DNA from: Halomonas sp. A40-4 | GTDB taxonomy: Bacteria; Pseudomonadota; Gammaproteobacteria; Pseudomonadales; Halomonadaceae | Length of the DNA: 64,000 nt | NCBI RefSeq assembly: GCF_015767635.1 | Contig: NZ_CP065230.1 | Coordinates: 1,178,001 to 1,242,000 of the forward strand | Reading direction: 5' to 3' | Shown: piece by piece, positions 51,648-59,554 of the stretch | Layout: each line of letters begins with the position of its first letter | Numbering within the stretch: position 1 is the first letter of the stretch | Notes under the pieces: model-generated | What the model was told of the DNA's origin: nothing | The model's database searches: none | What the model saw: only the letters and a program-made list of their open reading frames with translations | Made by a program: the position numbers and the translations under genes

Positions 51648-52901
51648 ATGAAGATGGATCTCGATACCCTCGGCATTCTTCCGCCGACCCACGAGCCCAG
51701 CGATTGCGAGCCGACGCAAGCCGAGATTGAACAGGTATTACTTGACCGCCTTGGCCGGGTTCGACGTGAACTCGTCAAACGCGACATGACCGCGGTCGTG
51801 CTTTTTGATCCGGCACACGTACGTTATGCGACAGGGTCGCGCAACATGCAGGTCTATAGTTCGCGCAACCCGGCACGCTATGCGTTCGTGCCCGCCGAAG
51901 GGCCTGTGGTGTTGTTTGAGTTTTCCGGCTGCGAGCACTTGGCCAGGCACCTGCCTACGGTGGATGAGATTCGCCCAGCGAAAGCGATTTCTTATTACTT
52001 CAATGAGAAAAATACCGAGGCGGTGACCCGTGCCTGGGCGGACGAGATCATCGACCTCGTTCGGCAATGTGGGGGTGGTAAACGTATCGGCATCGAAAGC
52101 GCCACACCGGAAGCGGCCTTCATGCTGCAGAGGAGTGGCTTAGAGGTATTGGATGCACAGGCGCCACTGGAGTTGGCGCGTGCCATCAAGGTACCCAATG
52201 AGATCAAGATGGTGCGTTCGTCGCTTCGCGCGGTAGAAGATGGTGTTCGTCATCTTGAAAGGGCGATCAAGCCGGGAGTGAGTGAGAACGCTGTGTGGTC
52301 ACGGTTGCACCAGCACATCATCGAAACCGACGCTGATTTTGTCGAGACGCGACTGATGAACTCGGGACCGCGCACCAACCCATGGTTCCAGGAGTGTTCA
52401 GATCGCATCATCCAGGATGGCGAACTGGTGGCGCTGGATACCGACGTGGTTGGGCGCTACGGCTATTATGCCGACTTCTCTCGCACTTTCCTGTGTGGCG
52501 ATGGCCAGGCAAGCCAGGCGCAGAAGGATCTCTACGCCATGGCATATGAACAGATACGTACCAATATGGAAAACATCCAGCCCGGCATCAGTTTCAAGGA
52601 ATACGCCGAGCGTGCCTGGCGACTGCCAGAAGCCTATAAGGCGCGCCGTTACTTTGCCTTGGCGCATGGCGTTGGCATGAATGGCGAGTATCCCTACATC
52701 GTTCATCGTGAGGATATCGACGACAAGGGCTACGACGGAATTATAGAGCCCGGAATGACGCTTTGCGTGGAGAGCTTTATCGGCCACGAAGAGGGCGGTG
52801 AGGGCGTCAAGCTTGAAGAACAACTCTACGTACGCGATGACGGAAAAGTGGAGCTACTGTCCGATTACCCCTTCGATTCCAGGTTGCTGGGATACACCTA
52901 G
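51648..52901 (+). CDS. DddP-like M24-family metalloprotein (creatinase/aminopeptidase fold)
   Basis: 417 residues. N-terminal creatinase-like domain (FDPAHVRYATGSRNMQVYSS near 53-72), then the pita-bread fold with SGPRTNPWFQECSDRIIQ near 239-256. Metal ligands: Asp264, Asp266, Asp276, His340, Glu375 and Glu390. Their spacing (2, 10, 64, 35, 15) equals what I remember for the DMSP lyase DddP (295, 297, 307, 371, 406, 421), and SGPRTNPWFQEC is a DddP-like signature. However, the position of the proposed DddP base Asp377 is Gly346 here (HGVGMNGEYP). So it is a close DddP relative but perhaps not a DMSP lyase. RBS GAGGAGAGACC; 37 bases after the oxygenase gene. Confidence 0.82.
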   Translation: MKMDLDTLGILPPTHEPSDCEPTQAEIEQVLLDRLGRVRRELVKRDMTAVVLFDPAHVRYATGSRNMQVYSSRNPARYAFVPAEGPVVLFEFSGCEHLARHLPTVDEIRPAKAISYYFNEKNTEAVTRAWADEIIDLVRQCGGGKRIGIESATPEAAFMLQRSGLEVLDAQAPLELARAIKVPNEIKMVRSSLRAVEDGVRHLERAIKPGVSENAVWSRLHQHIIETDADFVETRLMNSGPRTNPWFQECSDRIIQDGELVALDTDVVGRYGYYADFSRTFLCGDGQASQAQKDLYAMAYEQIRTNMENIQPGISFKEYAERAWRLPEAYKARRYFALAHGVGMNGEYPYIVHREDIDDKGYDGIIEPGMTLCVESFIGHEEGGEGVKLEEQLYVRDDGKVELLSDYPFDSRLLGYT

Positions 52902-52944
52902 TGAAACGGTGCTTCATTCTTTTTTCTCATGATTGCTATTCGGT

Positions 52945-52960
52945 AATGTCGATCGTCATT
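52945..52960. promoter_or_regulatory. Palindrome AATGTCGATCGTCATT upstream of the betaine-type binding protein
   Basis: Dyad AATGnCGATCGnCATT centred on CGATCG, 62 bases before the ATG of the binding-protein gene. A candidate operator that would give this gene its own control; the binding protein is unknown. Confidence 0.45.
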
Positions 52961-53021
52961 CGATAATAACCTGCTACGATTGACTTTTTAGAATGGCTAA
53001 AACAAAAGGAAGGAACTTGGT

Positions 53022-53891
53022 ATGAATAAAATGTCATCATCGTTCTTGATGGTAGGGCTTTTGGCAGCGGCAACTGGCGTTCAGGCAGACGATCACAAGT
53101 CATTGGTGATCGGCACCAACAACTGGGCCGAGAACATTGCCGTCGCCAACATGTGGAAGATCATTCTGGAAGAAGAGTATGGGTATGACATCGAACTCTC
53201 CGATGTCAGCAAGAGCGTGCTTTACAGTGGTCTGGCCAACGAAGATATCGATCTTTCCATGGAGATCTGGCTACCCACTACGGATGCTTCTTTCCTTGAG
53301 CCCCACAAGGATGAGATCGACGTGCACGATGTCTGGTACGAAGGCACTGGGTTGGGCTTGGTGGTGCCGAGCTACGTCGAAATCGACACCATCCCCGAGC
53401 TTGGCGAAAACGCTGAGGCTTATGTGTACCAGGGTAATCCGACTATTCTTGGCATTGATTCAGGTTCGGCGATTGCAGGCTCTACCGACGAAGCGATAGA
53501 AGCGTACGAACTGCCACTTAATCAAATTAACAGCTCTGGACCGGCGATGATGGCGGCGCTTGATGATGCTTACCAGCGCGAAGAGCCAATCGTCGTGACA
53601 CTGTGGAGCCCGCATTGGGCTTTTGCTGAGTACGACCTCAAGTATCTGGAAGATCCTGAAGGCGTTTACGGCGAAAGCGATGATATTCATTGGATGTCGC
53701 GCAAAGATTTTGGAGACGACGATCCCTGGCTAACGTCCGTACTCAATGACTGGCACATGAACGACGATACATTGGGTGGCTTGATGGCCGAAATCGAGCA
53801 AACCGGCGATCCGGTGGAAGGTGCCCAGACCTGGATCGATGAAAATCGTGACTTGATTGATGAATGGTTGGCTGCTGGCGATGCGGGATAG
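53022..53891 (+). CDS. Glycine betaine-type (OpuAC/ProX) substrate-binding protein, orphan
   Basis: 289 residues. Signal peptide ends at VQA (about residue 22). The mature part starts KSLVIGTNNWAENIAVANMW, with further Trp residues in DLSMEIWLPTTDA and VVTLWSPHWAF that could form the aromatic box for a quaternary ammonium or sulfonium ligand. A long basic-poor, acidic surface is typical of halophile periplasmic proteins. No ATPase or permease gene is near, so it either uses a transporter encoded elsewhere or is a sensor. It follows the DddP-like gene, which hints at glycine betaine, DMSP or a related zwitterion. Confidence 0.88.
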   Translation: MNKMSSSFLMVGLLAAATGVQADDHKSLVIGTNNWAENIAVANMWKIILEEEYGYDIELSDVSKSVLYSGLANEDIDLSMEIWLPTTDASFLEPHKDEIDVHDVWYEGTGLGLVVPSYVEIDTIPELGENAEAYVYQGNPTILGIDSGSAIAGSTDEAIEAYELPLNQINSSGPAMMAALDDAYQREEPIVVTLWSPHWAFAEYDLKYLEDPEGVYGESDDIHWMSRKDFGDDDPWLTSVLNDWHMNDDTLGGLMAEIEQTGDPVEGAQTWIDENRDLIDEWLAAGDAG

Positions 53892-54026
53892 TGGCACATA
53901 ATTTAAATGACTATATATAAGTGGCTATTACCGAAACAGAAGATGACCATGGCTGCCTGATATCGCCCCGGTTATAAGTCAGCGTCAGTAATAACGTTGT
54001 GGGGAACAGCTGATTGGGTTAGCTAT

Positions 54027-54056
54027 AAGCGCTTGGCTTTGCCAGGCGCTTTTTTT
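54027..54056 (+). terminator. Rho-independent terminator after the betaine-type binding protein
   Basis: AAGCGCTTGGC / TTT loop / GCCAGGCGCTT hairpin followed by a run of T. The clearest intrinsic terminator in the window, 135 bases after the stop codon. Confidence 0.9.
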
Positions 54057-54100
54057 ATGTAATGTGATACGTTTTTATTTAGGGGGCGCTATATAAGGGT

Positions 54101-54265
54101 GGGCGCGACTTGCTTAATTTCATCAAACGGATGCACCGTTGGCCGCGCGAGGTGCGTTTGGTACACGGCGAAGACCACGCCCGCCAGGCGTTTAAAGTAT
54201 CCATTGAAGCCATGGCGCGGAAAACCCTGTCGGCCGGTCAACGTTGTTTTGCCTTCGGTGTATGA
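54101..54265 (+). pseudogene. C-terminal fragment of an MBL-fold RNA-specificity (RMMBL) nuclease-like protein
   Basis: The plus strand reads GRDLLNFIKRMHRWPREVRL, then VHGEDHARQAFKVSIEA and a stop at 54263. This is the terminal RMMBL motif of beta-CASP/metallo-beta-lactamase proteins (the 'P-x-x-V-R-L-V-H-G-E' block). No start, metal site or beta-CASP domain precedes it, so it is a truncated remnant. Its last 28 bases overlap the end of the MFS gene on the other strand, a sign of a deletion or insertion breakpoint here. Confidence 0.65.
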
Positions 54266-55458
54266 GTGACGTGTGGTGGCGGGATGGTGGCGGACCGTCT
54301 CGCTTGATGGATGAGCCAGAGTCCCAGTACCGCGATACCCGCGAGGATAGCGAAAACGGTTGTATAATCACCCAGCAAGCTGTGGAGCAAAGTCACCATA
54401 GGCAAGCCGAGCAACACACCGCCATAGGTGAAAACCAGGCAACCGCCAGCGGCATCCGCGATACGACGTGGCGGGGCCAGGTGGGTAATTTCGGCCAGGA
54501 AGACGCCGTTCCAGCCCAACGAGGAAAAGCTCAGCAGGACAAGTAATACAATGACCAGCCACTGGGGCCAGGCCGGTGTCATGGTGGCTACCAACAGAGC
54601 GCCCAACGCGGTGGTGAATGCGATGATGGTCAGCGTCGTCAGGCGGTCGCCCAGCTGGTCGCCGATCACGCCCCAGCCGATGCGTCCCGCGACACCGGTT
54701 ACCTGCACCCCGGACATGACCAATCCTGCCTCGACCAGGCCGAAATCCAGATCTTCCACCAGCAGTGCCACCGTAAAGGCCGAGACCGATAGCTGAATCG
54801 CCGAGAAGCACAGGCTCAGCAGCGCGACGTAGCGCAGCGACCGCTGCCGCCATACCACGTCGAGCCCTGAGAAGGGCGTCGACAGCCACGCTGTGTTTGG
54901 GTCGCGCTGGTCATCCCAACCCGCCCGTTGCCATTGCAGGGCGACGATGCCGAGCAGTGCAATGGCGCTGAGCAGGAGCAGCCCGGCCTGCCAGCCCACC
55001 GCCAGGGCTAAAAAGGGGGCGCTGGCCCCGGCGATCACACCTCCCATGGGCACGCCCGACTGTTTCAATGAGAAGATCAGGCCGCGTCGCTCGGGCGGGG
55101 TAAAGCGCACCAGCAGGACTGACGCGGAGGGGTTGGTCATTCCGTAACCCAAGCCCGCGATGAGAGAGGCTAAGGCAAAGGTTGGCAAGGCCGGGATCGC
55201 CATCATGGCGGCGCCACCGCCGAGCATCGCCAGGGAAAGTTGGCTGGTGCGACAGGGTCCCAGCCGTCGGGTAAGCGGCCCGCCCACCAGCGACGTCAGC
55301 ATGGCGCCGAGGAAGATGAGACTCACCTGCAAGCCGATGGTGGCCGAGGAGACGCCCAGTACACCGGATAATTCTGGCGCGATGGCGGCAGGAAACAGTG
55401 CCACCAGCGCTGAGAAGGCCAGCACCAGGGTGGTCGACAGGAGCACGATGACCGGCAC
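54238..55458 (-). CDS. MFS transporter
   Basis: 406 residues with 12 predicted membrane helices. Motif-A-like segment GGPLTRRLGPCRTSQLSLAM near 59-78 and PPERRGLIFSLKQSGVPMGG near 120-139. Starts at GTG, three bases after the HMG-CoA lyase stop, and so is translationally linked to that operon. It probably imports or exports a carboxylate related to the operon's substrate. Its tail overlaps a foreign gene fragment on the other strand. Confidence 0.87.
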   Translation of the reverse strand: MPVIVLLSTTLVLAFSALVALFPAAIAPELSGVLGVSSATIGLQVSLIFLGAMLTSLVGGPLTRRLGPCRTSQLSLAMLGGGAAMMAIPALPTFALASLIAGLGYGMTNPSASVLLVRFTPPERRGLIFSLKQSGVPMGGVIAGASAPFLALAVGWQAGLLLLSAIALLGIVALQWQRAGWDDQRDPNTAWLSTPFSGLDVVWRQRSLRYVALLSLCFSAIQLSVSAFTVALLVEDLDFGLVEAGLVMSGVQVTGVAGRIGWGVIGDQLGDRLTTLTIIAFTTALGALLVATMTPAWPQWLVIVLLVLLSFSSLGWNGVFLAEITHLAPPRRIADAAGGCLVFTYGGVLLGLPMVTLLHSLLGDYTTVFAILAGIAVLGLWLIHQARRSATIPPPHVTHTPKAKQR

Positions 55459-55461
55459 GGT

Positions 55462-56394
55462 TTAGCGCATCCGTTCTCGTGGCACCTGGCGCAAGTGGCT
55501 GGCGGTCTGGCCACCGGGCAGGGCAGCGATCAGGTCGGCCGCCACGAGCAGTTTTGACAGATCGCCCCCCGTTGTGACGTTGCCACCCTGAAGGGCATAG
55601 AGCAGATCTTCGGTGGCGGTGTTGCCGGTAGCGCCGGGGGCGAAGGGGCAGCCTCCCAGGCCAGCGCAGGCGCTGTCCACCGCCGTGGCACCGTGATGTA
55701 TCGCAAAAAGCGCATTGGCTACGCCCATGCCGTAGGTATCGTGGCCGTGGAAGGCCCAGGCCAGCCCTTTACCGCCATGACGCTCGCGCAACTGGGTGAA
55801 ATGCTCGGCAACCTGATAGGGGCTGGCTCGGCCGGTGGTATCGCATAAGGCTACTTCTAGCGGCAAGCCGTCGGTCAAGCGGGTCGCCTGGTCGAGGACG
55901 CGGTCAACCTGCCGCCAGTCGATTGTGCCTTCAAAGGGGCAGTCAAAGCAGGTGCCGAGGTCGAGGCGTAACCGGGTCCCCTCGGTCTGACGCAGGCGCT
56001 CTGCCACTCGGCCGAGATCCTCCAGGGACTCATCGACGCTTCGTCTTACATTGCTGCGGTTATGGGACTCTGACACCGAAACCACGTAGACGACTTCGCG
56101 GATGCCGTGCGCCAGGGCCAGCTCGGCTCCCTTTAGATTGGGCACGAGCGCCGAAAGGCGCAGCTCGGGCCGGTCGACGAAAGCCTCGATGAGTTTGTCA
56201 ATGTCGGCCATCTGTGGGATGGCCTTGGGGCTCACGAAAGAGCCGATTTCGAGGCGGGTGATGCCAGCATCGATAAGTGCTGAAATGCAGCGCTGTTTAT
56301 CGATGGTAGGTAGTGGGTCGCTGATCGACTGAAAGCCATCGCGGGGAGCGACCTCGACAATGTCCACCTGTGCGGGTGGCGCAAGCAACGTCAT
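55462..56394 (-). CDS. Hydroxymethylglutaryl-CoA lyase family protein
   Basis: 310 residues of the HMG-CoA lyase (MvaB/LiuE) family, a DRE-TIM metallolyase. Motifs: VEVAPRDGFQSI near 13-24 (Arg-Asp metal/catalytic), LEIGSFVSPKAIPQMAD near 48, SESHNRSNVRRSVDESL near 107, metal His pair in FHGHDTYGMGVANAL near 220 and the catalytic Cys in GLGGCPFAPGATGN near 251. It cleaves HMG-CoA or a related acyl-CoA into acetyl-CoA and a keto acid. With the class III CoA-transferase of the same block, it would act on a CoA-activated imported acid. Confidence 0.9.
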   Translation of the reverse strand: MTLLAPPAQVDIVEVAPRDGFQSISDPLPTIDKQRCISALIDAGITRLEIGSFVSPKAIPQMADIDKLIEAFVDRPELRLSALVPNLKGAELALAHGIREVVYVVSVSESHNRSNVRRSVDESLEDLGRVAERLRQTEGTRLRLDLGTCFDCPFEGTIDWRQVDRVLDQATRLTDGLPLEVALCDTTGRASPYQVAEHFTQLRERHGGKGLAWAFHGHDTYGMGVANALFAIHHGATAVDSACAGLGGCPFAPGATGNTATEDLLYALQGGNVTTGGDLSKLLVAADLIAALPGGQTASHLRQVPRERMR

Positions 56395-56597
56395 GACGGG
56401 GCCTCCTGTTTGCGAGCAAAGTTGTTGGCGACGACCACCTGAAGGCCCCGTCGTTTAGGTATCAAGGCTGCGTTCTCTCGGCTCGACCCATGTCCCTGGT
56501 TGGCGCCGGTTTTGAGCAGAACGGGCGCGTCAAGGCGTTCGGGCAGTTCGTCTTCCAGGTGGGTGGCAATCAGCTTGTGGCCAAGGGTGTTAGTCAT
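56391..56597 (-). pseudogene. Internally deleted aconitase/isopropylmalate dehydratase-family remnant
   Basis: 68 codons, still open. The start MTNTLGHKLIATHLEDE looks like the N-terminus of an aconitase-family large domain ('M-x-x-T-L-x-x-K-I-x-x-x-H'), while the rest, GSSRENAALIPKRRGLQVVV followed by ANNFARK, is the swivel-domain signature of aconitases and LeuD ('G-S-S-R-E-H-A-A-L-x-P'). The whole catalytic middle with the three FeS cysteines is missing. Its start overlaps dctQ by eight bases and its end overlaps the HMG-CoA lyase start (ATGA), so the reading frame was kept, perhaps for coupling. It could alternatively be a small protein that has taken on another role. Confidence 0.5.
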
Positions 56598-57111
56598 GAG
56601 AGGGGGCCTCATCGTTGTCAGAGCCCATCAGACGAGGAAGGGTGGTCAACGCATCGATAAGAAACTGCAGGCCTAGAGCGGCGAATCCGATCGGCATCAG
56701 GGCATAGGGATATACCATGGGAGTGCCCAACGAACTGGAAACCCGTTCGCCGTGTTCGAGTGCCTGTAGCGCCATAATACCACCGCGCCACACCAGGATC
56801 GTGCAGAACACGACCCCCAAAAGCCCGGTGGCCAAGTCGATGGTGGCGCGCAGACGCAACGGCAGTTTGTCTTTAAAATAAGTGATGCGGATATGAGCGT
56901 CGTGGCGCTGGGCTTCCGCGGCGCCGATCACGGCAAGATAGACCAGCAGAAAGGAGTTGATCTCCAGACTCCAACTGGTCGGCGCCGCGAAGGCGTAGCG
57001 CATGATGGCGTCATAGCAGATTGACGCCATCATGAACATCAGCACCGCCATCGACGTCCAGCGTGGGACGGCGAGTACCCCATCCCAGCTGCGCATGGCA
57101 GTCATCGTCAT
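56590..57111 (-). CDS. TRAP transporter small permease (DctQ family)
   Basis: 173 residues, four membrane helices (WTSMAVLMFMMASICYDAIM, SLEINSFLLVYLAVIGAA, LATGLLGVVFCTILVW, ALMPIGFAALGLQFLIDAL). ATG at 57111 is chosen because GAGGGAGAGCACC precedes it just after the binding-protein stop; a longer reading frame is Arg-rich and lies inside that gene. Confidence 0.87.
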   Translation of the reverse strand: MTMTAMRSWDGVLAVPRWTSMAVLMFMMASICYDAIMRYAFAAPTSWSLEINSFLLVYLAVIGAAEAQRHDAHIRITYFKDKLPLRLRATIDLATGLLGVVFCTILVWRGGIMALQALEHGERVSSSLGTPMVYPYALMPIGFAALGLQFLIDALTTLPRLMGSDNDEAPSHD

Positions 57112-57122
57112 GGTGCTCTCCC

Positions 57123-58169
57123 TCATTCCTCGCCCAGGGCCAGGGCAATGGCGCGACTGCCGACTTCTTCGCCGACCTCTTCTTTCCATTGATCCCAGAC
57201 GTCCTGAACGCCGTTGTTGAATGTCTCGAGATCCTCTTCGCTGGGCTCGACGATCTCGACGCCAGCCTGCTCGACCTGGGGCCAATATTCGTTGGGATAG
57301 ATATCGTTGTTGCAGTGCTCGATGAAGTTGGCGTCATACCAGTCGGCGGCATTCTGCAGCACGGCGCGGACGTCATCGTCCAGACTGTCCCAGGTGTCGC
57401 GCAGCATGAAGGGAGCCACCGAGAAGCCAGTGATCGGGAGTTTGTAGCAGACCTTCAACTGCTCCTGGAGACTGCGGCCGATAACCGTCGAGATGTTGAA
57501 GATCCCCGCATCCACGGTGCCCCGCTGAAGAGCCATGTAGGTCTCGGAGGAGGGAATCCGTGTCGCGCCCACGTTGTAGGGCTCGAAGGCCTGGGTAGCC
57601 TCAAAGCCGACAATACGTACCTTCTTGCCGCGTACCTCTTCAAGACGGCGGATCGGGCTTTCCTCGGTACTCCAAAGGTATTCCGGCTCGAGAATACCGC
57701 CCCCGGAAGTCAGCATGTAGAGGTTATCTTCGGCCAACACGTCGTTGATCAACGTCATCAACGGGCTGCCTTGGCGCAGACGTTCGGGGTGGCGGTAGAG
57801 CTCGCCGACCACGCCCGGCAGGCCCGTGACACCGAGGATAGGAATCGATCGGGTAACGTAGGAGAAGGTATGGAACATGAAGTCGATGCTCCGCGAGCGT
57901 AAGGCTGGCAGCTGCTCGTCTACCTTCAGGAGTTGGCCTGAGTCGTAGAAGTCCACTGTCAACGCGTCGCCACCTTGCTCTTTTAGCATCTCCACGAAGC
58001 GATTGGAGCCGTAGGTTAACGCTTTGTAGGAGTCGGGCAGGTAGGTGACACCGGTCAGCGTGGTGGCGGCGTGACTACGTGGTGCCAGCAGGGTATGAGA
58101 GCCGAACATCGTGGCCCCGGCAGTGGCGAATGTGCCGTATTTCAGGACTTGGCGGCGGGATAAGGTCAT
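57123..58169 (-). CDS. TRAP transporter DctP-type binding protein with Tat-like signal
   Basis: 348 residues. The N-terminus MTLSRRQVLKYGTFATAGAT has the twin-Arg SRRQVLK motif, so the protein is probably exported folded. Then the DctP fold: GKKVRIVGFEATQAFEPYNV with ligand Arg and PSSETYMALQRGTVDAGIFN near 206-225. Genes for DctQ and DctM flank it (dctM upstream at 58253, dctQ downstream). Ligand probably a branched hydroxy-dicarboxylate, judged only from the CoA-transferase and HMG-CoA lyase nearby. Confidence 0.9.
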   Translation of the reverse strand: MTLSRRQVLKYGTFATAGATMFGSHTLLAPRSHAATTLTGVTYLPDSYKALTYGSNRFVEMLKEQGGDALTVDFYDSGQLLKVDEQLPALRSRSIDFMFHTFSYVTRSIPILGVTGLPGVVGELYRHPERLRQGSPLMTLINDVLAEDNLYMLTSGGGILEPEYLWSTEESPIRRLEEVRGKKVRIVGFEATQAFEPYNVGATRIPSSETYMALQRGTVDAGIFNISTVIGRSLQEQLKVCYKLPITGFSVAPFMLRDTWDSLDDDVRAVLQNAADWYDANFIEHCNNDIYPNEYWPQVEQAGVEIVEPSEEDLETFNNGVQDVWDQWKEEVGEEVGSRAIALALGEE

Positions 58170-58252
58170 GGTGAATCTCCTGCTTGTTGTTGTGATAGAC
58201 CCTTTAAAGGTCGGAGGTGATAGCTCACTTCACTGACGTTGAAACACCGGGA

Positions 58253-59542
58253 CTACATGAGCCCCGGCAACCACAGGCTGAGGCTGGGGAAGAACACGAA
58301 CAGCATCAGCACGAGGAACTGGACGGCGACGAAGGGTAGAGAGCTTTTGATGATTTCCTCTACCGAAAGCTCTGGGCAGACCCCGCGCAGTGCATATAGG
58401 TTAAGTCCCACCGGCGGTGTCACGACGGCAATTTCAAGGTTGAGTACCATGACAATGCCGAACCAAAGCGGGTCATAGCCCAGTGCGGTGACCAATGGCA
58501 GCAGTACCGGGGTGGTCACGACGATCAGGGACACGGCGTCGACGATCATGCCGAGCAGGATCAGCAGCAGCATGACCGCCAATAGAATGGCCCAGGCGGG
58601 CAGACCGGTGGAGGTCAGCGCTTCGGTGAGTAGCTGCGGGACCCGCACCATATTGAGGTAGTCGCCAAAGATCTTGGCGCAGCCGATGATCAGCAGGATT
58701 GCGCCGCTGATCCGCGCGGTGGTTGCCAGTATCTCCAGGAACTTCCGCCAACTGAGGCTACGAAATATCAGGGTCGCGATCAGGAAGGCGCCGGCGGCGC
58801 CGATGCCGGCCGCTTCGCTGGGAGTGGCCAGGCCCGAGTAGATGGAGCCCAGTACGGCCACCACCAGTAGGGCGGCATGCCAGATATTGGCCAAACTCGC
58901 CCAACGCTCGCGCCAAGTGAAGCGCTCCTCGCTGGCCGGTGCTTCAGCCGGGTTCAGGCGCACGCGGATGTAGATGAACAGCGACAGGGCAAGCGCCAAT
59001 ACGATGCCGGGGACGATGCCGCCGATGAACAGGTCGGCCACCGAAACGCTGGAAACTGCCCCGTAGATGATGAAGGGCACACTGGGCGGAATCAGCATGG
59101 CCAGGGCGCCGGCGCTGACGACCGAGCCCGCGGCCAGCGAGCGGCTATAGCCCCGGGCCAGCATCTGAGGTACCGCAATGGAGCCCACTGCGGCGACACC
59201 GGCAAGGCTGACCCCGGATACCGCGCCAAACATGGCGGAGGCGCCCACCGACGAAATTGCCAGGCTGCCACGAAGCCAGTTGAGCCAGCGCACAGCGGCG
59301 GTAAACAGGCTTGAGCCGACAGGGGTTGCGCCAAGGAAGTTGCCCATCAGGATGAATAGTGGCAAGGCGATCAACTCGAAGGCGTTGAGCTGGCCAAACA
59401 GCGAGGAGGGTGCGAAAAAGAACGCCAGTGGACCGCGGGCCATGTAAAGGCCGAGTAATCCAGAGAGGCCAAGGGCCAGGAAGATCGGTACGCCAAAAGC
59501 GATAAGCCCGATCAAGGCAATTAGAACAAGAACTGGATCCAT
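58253..59542 (-). CDS. TRAP transporter large permease (DctM family)
   Basis: 429 residues, polytopic. LIALPLFILMGNFLGATPVG near 58-77, ASAMFGAVSGVSLAGVAAVG, LIPPSVPFIIYGAVSSVS and LEIAVVTPPVGLNLYALRGV near 380. Here dctM comes before dctP and dctQ, the reverse of the other two TRAP operons in the window. Confidence 0.92.
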   Translation of the reverse strand: MDPVLVLIALIGLIAFGVPIFLALGLSGLLGLYMARGPLAFFFAPSSLFGQLNAFELIALPLFILMGNFLGATPVGSSLFTAAVRWLNWLRGSLAISSVGASAMFGAVSGVSLAGVAAVGSIAVPQMLARGYSRSLAAGSVVSAGALAMLIPPSVPFIIYGAVSSVSVADLFIGGIVPGIVLALALSLFIYIRVRLNPAEAPASEERFTWRERWASLANIWHAALLVVAVLGSIYSGLATPSEAAGIGAAGAFLIATLIFRSLSWRKFLEILATTARISGAILLIIGCAKIFGDYLNMVRVPQLLTEALTSTGLPAWAILLAVMLLLILLGMIVDAVSLIVVTTPVLLPLVTALGYDPLWFGIVMVLNLEIAVVTPPVGLNLYALRGVCPELSVEEIIKSSLPFVAVQFLVLMLFVFFPSLSLWLPGLM

Positions 59543-59554
59543 GGTAGGCCTCCG

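Noticed and set aside
57112..57285. 58-codon extension of the third DctQ
   Set aside because: Arg-rich shadow of the binding-protein gene; a good RBS precedes the ATG at 57111.
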